NCBI GenBank assembly: GCA_020746835.1
Contig: JAGPNK010000002.1
Location: 2,046,001 to 2,110,000 of the forward strand
Direction of reading: 5' to 3'
From: Stachybotrys elegans
Lineage: Eukaryota > Ascomycota > Sordariomycetes > Hypocreales > Stachybotryaceae
DNA length: 64,000 nt
Shown: one piece after another, positions 59,044-64,000 of the stretch
Position numbering within the stretch: the first letter of the stretch is position 1
Layout of the letters: each line of letters starts with the position of its first letter
Notes under the pieces: model-generated
What the model saw: the letters and a program-made list of their open reading frames with translations, nothing else
Databases searched by the model: none
What the model was told of the DNA's origin: nothing
Made by a program: the position numbers and the translations under genes

Positions 59044-59740
59044 CTAGTAAGGGGCATAGCCACGCCCGCGTCCCCGGTAACCGCCGCGATACCCTCCTCG
59101 AGGGAGGCCACCCCCACGGCCAAAACCACGGCCGCCGCGGAATCCACCGCGGCCGCGGCCACGGCTGCCCAGGCCCGGCAGGTTGGTTCTTTTCGGCACA
59201 ACCTTGATGTTGCGTCCCTTGAAAAGCGACTCGTTCAAGACCAGCGCCTGCGCCACGAGGTTGGGTTCGGCGAATTCGACGTAGGCGTATCTTGATGACA
59301 CTTGTGTTAGCGAGATCCGGCTCCTCTCCATGGCCAACTCCAGACTTACCCCTTCGGCTGGCCGGTGAACTTGTCCAGAAGAATCGTGACGCGGTTGATG
59401 GAACCGCAGCTCTGGAAATGCGCCTGGATCTCCTCTGGAGAGGCAGAGTAATCTACGTTGCCCACGAAGATGCTGCGCGCATCCACAGACTCCTTGTCGT
59501 CCGCAAGGTCGGCTGACTGCTGCTCCAGGCTCGCCTGCATCTCGCGCAGCTTCTTGGCCTCCTCCTCCATCTCTGCGACGCGGCGCTTCATCGCCGTGAT
59601 TTCTTCCTATTGGCGCCTTGTCAGTTCCATTTGCGACCCGTCTCTTGTGCGCCCAAACCAACCTCTTCGCTTCCTCCCATCTCCGTCTCGGGATCCCGCT
59701 CGCCCGTCATGGGCTCCTCTGGCTTATCCGTGTCCGACAT
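59044..59740 (-). CDS. Nuclear poly(A)-binding protein Pab2 (PABPN1 type)
   Basis: Minus-strand exons 59740-59663, 59606-59350 and 59290-59044 give 193 residues. An acidic N-terminus ([16 protein letters not shown]) is followed by a short coiled coil ([22 protein letters not shown]) and a single RRM with RNP2 SIFVGNVDY and RNP1 KGYAYVEF. The C-terminal part is a Gly/Arg tail with [11 protein letters not shown] and GGYRGG repeats, typical methylation sites. This order, acidic-coiled coil-RRM-RGG, is diagnostic for PABPN1/Pab2, which binds poly(A) tails in the nucleus and links polyadenylation to exosome decay. Both introns restore frame (EE|EEI and GQPKG|YAYV). It is divergent from alg6. Confidence 0.93.
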
Positions 59741-60492
59741 GGCGGCGCCTTTGTTGGTTTGCAGAGATGCTCGATCGTGTGGCCTTGAGGGTGGTCAGTG
59801 GATTTGTTGACGTCGTTTGGGTCGTTTGCGACGGGTTGGGTAGGCAGGGACGAAATGAAGCGGGGCCGCGAGTCTGCCCTCCAGGCTTTGGAGATTGTGG
59901 GAGTACTTATAACATACCACCGCAAAGCCCTCACACAAAAGGAATCGATAAAGTTGTCGGATGCAATCGAGACGCGTCGGCGAGGAGCACGGAAGTGAAG
60001 TCAACTTTTAGCTCCATATACTACTAGGTACCAAGGTAAATTGTAGGTACATCCTGGCCGAAGCACGTACCAGCTCTGTGCTGTGACGCGGATCCGAGGT
60101 TTGTCCGGCTATGTACATGCACTAAAACATACTCGCTATGACGCTTGTCGTAGAATTACAAGCAATCCTATGTATGTAGCAACGCACAAGATCGTATTGA
60201 GATGCTATACATAGGATTCTTAGGCACCTCATTAGCACCCGATCGAGCTGTTTGTATACATGCAAATAACTCCTAAGTCAGGTATGCTTTCGTAAGTACC
60301 TACCTACCTGTCTTTCCTCCTAGGTACCTGTTGACCTCAGTACAGGTAGCCTTAGGTAATTAAACCCCACGGCGCAGCTGTACCTGGTACCTAGCCCAGG
60401 TACTCTTTTCCCATTGAACCCCGGATTTTGGAACTTCGGGCTGCTCTTTGTTCCTTTTCTCAACATCCCACGTCTCTCCAATTCTACACAGC
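59741..60492. promoter_or_regulatory. Divergent promoter region between pab2 and alg6
   Basis: About 750 bp between two outward-facing starts. It carries the densest group of TAGGTACC/TACCTACC elements in the window (60026, 60297-60310, 60321-60330, 60386-60394). No gene is seen. Confidence 0.6.
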
Positions 60493-62319
60493 ATGGCTTC
60501 GGCTAGTCCTTCGCCGCATAAGCCTCGGCGAAAGGTCAAGAAGATGGGAGCCGGTTCGGATAGGCAATTGCGACCGCAGGCCGAAGCTCTTGTCCGGACG
60601 CCGACCTTCCCCCTCGCAGCCTTCCTCTGGCCTGCTCGCTCCTCGTTGTCGCAATGGGAGGTGCTGCCGCTGATCCTAATGGTCGTTGGCCTCTTCAGAT
60701 GGGCGGCTGGCCTTTGGGGATACTCTGGTAGGTAGCGGCGTGCCCAGACTTTGCTAGCCCGTAAGCTCACATCTCCTGCAGGCTTCCAGAAACCCCCCAT
60801 GTTCGGCGACTACGAAGCGCAACGACACTGGATGGAGGTCACGACCCAATTGCCCGTCTCTCAATGGTATTTCCACGATCTGCAATGGTGGGGTCTCGAC
60901 TATCCTCCCTTGACTGCCTACCACAGCTGGCTCATGGGAGTGATTGGGGCATTAATCGACCCTTCCTGGTTCGCCTTGTTCAGCTCCCGAGGCTCCGACG
61001 ACGCGACACTCAAGATCTTCATGAGGGCGACGGTCATGGTGTCCGAATACCTGACCTATGTGCCTGCTGTGATTGTATTTGTTCGAAGATACAGCCGCCT
61101 CAATGGCATCGGCAATTGGACCGCCTACATCGCCCTCGTCGCCATCTTGATGCAGCCTGCGACCATTCTCATTGACCACGTTCACTTCCAGTATAACACT
61201 GTCATGCTGGGATTCGTTGCTGCCAGTATGTCGAGCATGCTGGCGGACAGGTACAAGTGGGCAGCTGTGTTCTTTGTCGCTGCTCTCGGATTCAAGCAGA
61301 TGGCACTGTACTACGCCTTCAGTGTCTTCTCCTACCTCCTTGGCAGGTGCCTTTTTCCTCGATTCGACCCGTCAAGGCTGTTCGGCATTGCTCTTGTCAC
61401 CATCGCCTCGTTTGCGGTGCTAATACTCCCCATCGTTCTGGGCACACTGTATGATGAGCACCGTGGCATCCACGCACGACCTGATCTTGATGGTCCCCCA
61501 CCGCCGTTGCCCCTATTCCCTTGGATCACCGATTTCGTCGACACCAACTCATTCTATTACCCCCTGATACAGCAACTGGTCCAGATGGTCCACCGTATAT
61601 TCCCCTTCGCGCGTGGTCTATTTGAGGACAAGGTTGCCAACTTTTGGTGCGCGCTGAATGTAGTCATCAAGCTACGAAAATACCCATCCGAGCTTCTCCA
61701 GAAAGCATCTCTGGGTGCAACGATCCTCTCGATTCTGCCACCTAATATCATCTTATTCTTCAAGCCACAGAAAACTAGCCTACCCCTGGCGTTTGCCGCA
61801 ACCGCCTGGGGCTTCTTCCTCTTCAGCTATCAAGTTCATGAGAAGAGCGTCCTTCTCCCCCTGATGCCAATGACACTTCTCCTAGCTGGGAAGCAGGGCA
61901 TGACGAGGGAAGTAAGGCTATGGGTGGGCTTCGCCAACTTGCTCGGAACCTGGACCATGTATCCTCTATTGCAGCGTGTGGACCTCAAGGTTCCCTACGC
62001 CGTCTTAACGCTCCTGTGGGCTTACTTACTTGACCTACCCCCTGCATCGTGGAGCGGTTTCCTCCAAGAAGGACCGGCTTCATGGACGCACTGGGCTACT
62101 GCTCTGTTACATGGCGCCTTTTATCTTTTGATGGTTACCTGGCACATCTTGGCAGAGTTTATTGTGCCGCCAACCGACAAGCCTGACCTGTGGGTTGTTG
62201 CCAATGTCGGAATTGGAGCTGTTGGCTTCTCTCTCTGCTATCTATGGTGTCTTTGGAGACTTGCGCAAGAAAGTCATATTCTGCCTACTCGAAGCAAGCC
62301 CAAGTCGAAGACGCAGTAG
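60493..62319 (+). CDS. Alg6 dolichyl-P-glucose:Man9GlcNAc2-PP-dolichol alpha-1,3-glucosyltransferase
   Basis: Join 60493-60727 and 60782-62319 gives 590 residues. After a basic cytosolic N-terminus the first span ends at [26 protein letters not shown]. The aspartate of GDYEAQRHW (Asp88) corresponds to the catalytic base in the yeast Alg6 structure. Other family blocks are LQWWGLDYPPLTAYHSW, HVHFQYNTVMLGF and FSYQVHEKSVLLPL (His/Glu of the VHEKS motif). The protein is a multi-pass ER membrane enzyme of family GT57. It adds the first glucose to the lipid-linked N-glycan precursor. Distinction from Alg8 rests on QRHW and the DYPP context. The intron is 54 nt. Confidence 0.96.
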
Positions 62320-62670
62320 AGGGTTATACGGGAGGCAAGTCTCCATGGGAATTCGTCCCTTTTCATCAATATAATTTGGGGAAAATATCTCCTGTTGCTG
62401 AAGGAGTGGGCTGGATCAGCACTCGATTATCTCGTTGGACGAGTTGGTGATGAGATTTGTGTATCGCCCTTAAGCTTCACAGGCATGGATACGGAAGATA
62501 GGGATGGATGTGATTACATGGATTGGCCCTATCTGGCCCCTAACATATCTGCTTTCTCTACAGGAAACCTCGGCTCACAACTGGCCAGCCAGTCTTGGTA
62601 GCAGAATACTCGGACCTGATCATCCTCTGCCCCATGGCCAGATGACACCTGGCACAATGCGACGTGGGTC
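62320..62670. other. Convergent intergenic region, 351 bp
   Basis: Between the alg6 stop and the stop of the minus-strand ORF. Only 3' UTR sequence is expected. Confidence 0.55.
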
Positions 62671-63594
62671 TCAAGGCAAACGACCCAGGAACTTGTGTAT
62701 GATAGAACGGAATGCATTTGCGACTCGGGCCCTGCGTCCCGGTGCCCCTTTGGGCTTCTTTTGGGGAATCTCTCGAGGGACCAGCCTTCTCTCGCGCTGA
62801 GGGAACTGGAGCACACAGGTTAGCGGTGTACAATTGCAGACAAGCGGGTTGATCCCTACATGATATTGGACTTCACTCGCCTCAGGGATATCGACAAGAT
62901 TGGTCGAGTAAGACGAGACGGAGCTGTACGTTCGAGGCGGGTTTAGACGAACGACCACAGCCGGCAAAGGGGTGGTGGATACACTGCCTTCGACTTGTGG
63001 TGGCCTTCTTTGATAACCATCCCGTGGCGGACCAAAAATCACATCGCCCGGTCCAAGAGCGTGGTCCTCCAGTAGCCGCATGCGATCGTCAATTGCTTCT
63101 AGTGGGATCGTTGCTGAATCACCCCTGATTATTGGAACCATTGTCGCTTGCTCCAGTGACAAGTCTGCCGATGGCGTAATGCTTGGTGATTGGCTCAACG
63201 ATGTGCAGTCGACGAATCCATTTGCTGGTTCGGCTGCATGGTGCACTGTGATGGAGATGTTCTCGTGGCTCTGTTCGCTGCGTCCATTGAGGACTTGGTC
63301 CTCGTCCTGCCGTATCGTCACGCTTGTCACTCGTACAGTTGACCGCCTGATGGCTGCTTGGCATGCGGCTCTGCTCTCAAGAGGTTCAGGGGCTGACGCC
63401 TCGTCTTGGTCCAGTGGGTGATTTTCGGGCATCATGATCCCAAGGGGGTTGTCCCTGGGTAACTGCACAGTTACGTGGATCTGCGATTGCGACATGGTTA
63501 CCGGGTTTGAAGGTACAGTATCTTCACCTCTGAACGAATGTTTTTGGCGTCGAGTTCCCAGAGGTACGTGAAAGCCCAAGTCCCGGAAGACCAT
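62671..63594 (-). CDS. Uncharacterised protein, up to 307 residues
   Basis: An open minus-strand frame with no recognisable domain. The middle is Ser/Thr/Pro-rich and disordered. A more structured-looking part reads LEAIDDRMRLLEDHALGPGDVIFGPPRDGYQRRPP and VVVRLNPPRTYSSVSSYSTN. The C-terminus is basic (PQKKPKGAPGRRARVANAFRSIIHKFLGRLP), suited to nucleic-acid or membrane contact. No signal peptide is visible. The real start may be the ATG at 63495 (MSQSQIHVTVQLPRDNPLG), which removes 33 residues. A 36-nt segment near 62808-62843 starting gtctgc with GCTAAC and ccag could be an intron; it keeps the frame either way. Without homologs, existence rests on ORF length and regular composition. Confidence 0.5.
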   Translation of the reverse strand: MVFRDLGFHVPLGTRRQKHSFRGEDTVPSNPVTMSQSQIHVTVQLPRDNPLGIMMPENHPLDQDEASAPEPLESRAACQAAIRRSTVRVTSVTIRQDEDQVLNGRSEQSHENISITVHHAAEPANGFVDCTSLSQSPSITPSADLSLEQATMVPIIRGDSATIPLEAIDDRMRLLEDHALGPGDVIFGPPRDGYQRRPPQVEGSVSTTPLPAVVVRLNPPRTYSSVSSYSTNLVDIPEASEVQYHVGINPLVCNCTPLTCVLQFPQRERRLVPREIPQKKPKGAPGRRARVANAFRSIIHKFLGRLP

Positions 63595-64000
63595 GGCGAG
63601 CGGGAGGATTTTAAAGAAGAGAGACGAGACTTTGATGGCCAGAGTTTTCCCCAGACCATGAACTTAGTTTTCATCAGGTGGTGATCTCGGAGTCCCAACA
63701 TGATTTATGGTTGCCTTCACACGGAGGAAGCCATGATATAAAGTATAGTGCAACCTTCAATGGACGACGGAGCTTTCAATCCAATGAACGCCCCCCATCG
63801 ACTACCAGGTCTTTTCATGTTGATGAATGCAAGCCACTCAGTACCTAATGTGAAGGGCCAGGGAGTGCCCTATGTATCAACATGCATGACCGATAGCATC
63901 CGAATCCTGTCCCTTGTTGGTGCCCAACCTAATGATGGTTCCATAGGACGTTGCCCACCAAAGGCTTCCGATGGTGTCCCTTCATCACCGCTCACCCATT
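63595..64000. other. Right-edge region upstream of the minus-strand ORF
   Basis: Presumed promoter and leader of the ORF at 62671-63594. No gene or repeat is seen up to the window edge. Confidence 0.5.

Overview
The window is a piece of a nuclear chromosome from a filamentous ascomycete. The evidence is genes interrupted by short introns (about 49-125 nt, a few longer) with GT..AG ends and fungal CTAAC/CTGAC-type branch points, moderate GC content, pyrimidine-rich leaders, and proteins that read like Sordariomycete orthologs (PKA regulatory subunit, ISWI, Rsp5, DUF3405 and CAP10 glycosyltransferases). Hypocreales is my best guess, but the sequence alone does not prove it. I saw no transposon, RIP-like AT-rich tract, tRNA, rRNA or CRISPR array.

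Layout, left to right: STF2-like protein (+), splicing factor Spf27/BCAS2 (+), PKA regulatory subunit (-), SAGA subunit Hfi1/Ada1 (-), gamma-tubulin complex protein GCP3/Spc98 (+), a gene-poor 4.5 kb, a 79-residue small protein (+), replication licensing factor Cdt1 (+), an MFS DHA1-type transporter (+), a gene-poor 3.7 kb, a DUF3405 membrane protein with an acidic repeat (+), a SAP/HeH-like N-terminus multi-pass membrane protein (-), a cytochrome P450 (-), eIF3i/Tif34 (+), an ISWI remodeler (-), a Gyp1-type TBC RabGAP (+), a GT90/CAP10 glycosyltransferase (-), complex I subunit NDUFS7/PSST (+), Rsp5-type HECT E3 ligase (-), Pab2/PABPN1 (-), Alg6 glucosyltransferase (+), and an uncharacterised 307-codon ORF (-).

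The genes are mostly single-copy housekeeping functions: transcription and chromatin, RNA processing, translation, replication, trafficking, ubiquitination, glycosylation and respiration. They do not form one pathway. The P450 and the MFS transporter stand about 11 kb apart among housekeeping genes and do not form a biosynthetic cluster. Exon structures were rebuilt by joining reading frames across consensus splice sites, and every total given closes in frame.

The items I find most worth a second look are: an STF2 start codon split by an intron (A|TG); an MCB (ACGCG) cluster upstream of cdt1, a gene whose fission-yeast namesake was named as a Cdc10-dependent transcript; a degenerate PIP-degron-like motif in Cdt1; probable micro-exons at the 5' end of gyp1; the catalytic-cysteine codon of the HECT ligase cut by its last intron; Gcn4/CPC1-type sites upstream of eIF3i; and a dispersed GGTACCT/TACCTACC motif family concentrated in intergenic DNA. 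I did not find a convincing wholly new multi-gene system.
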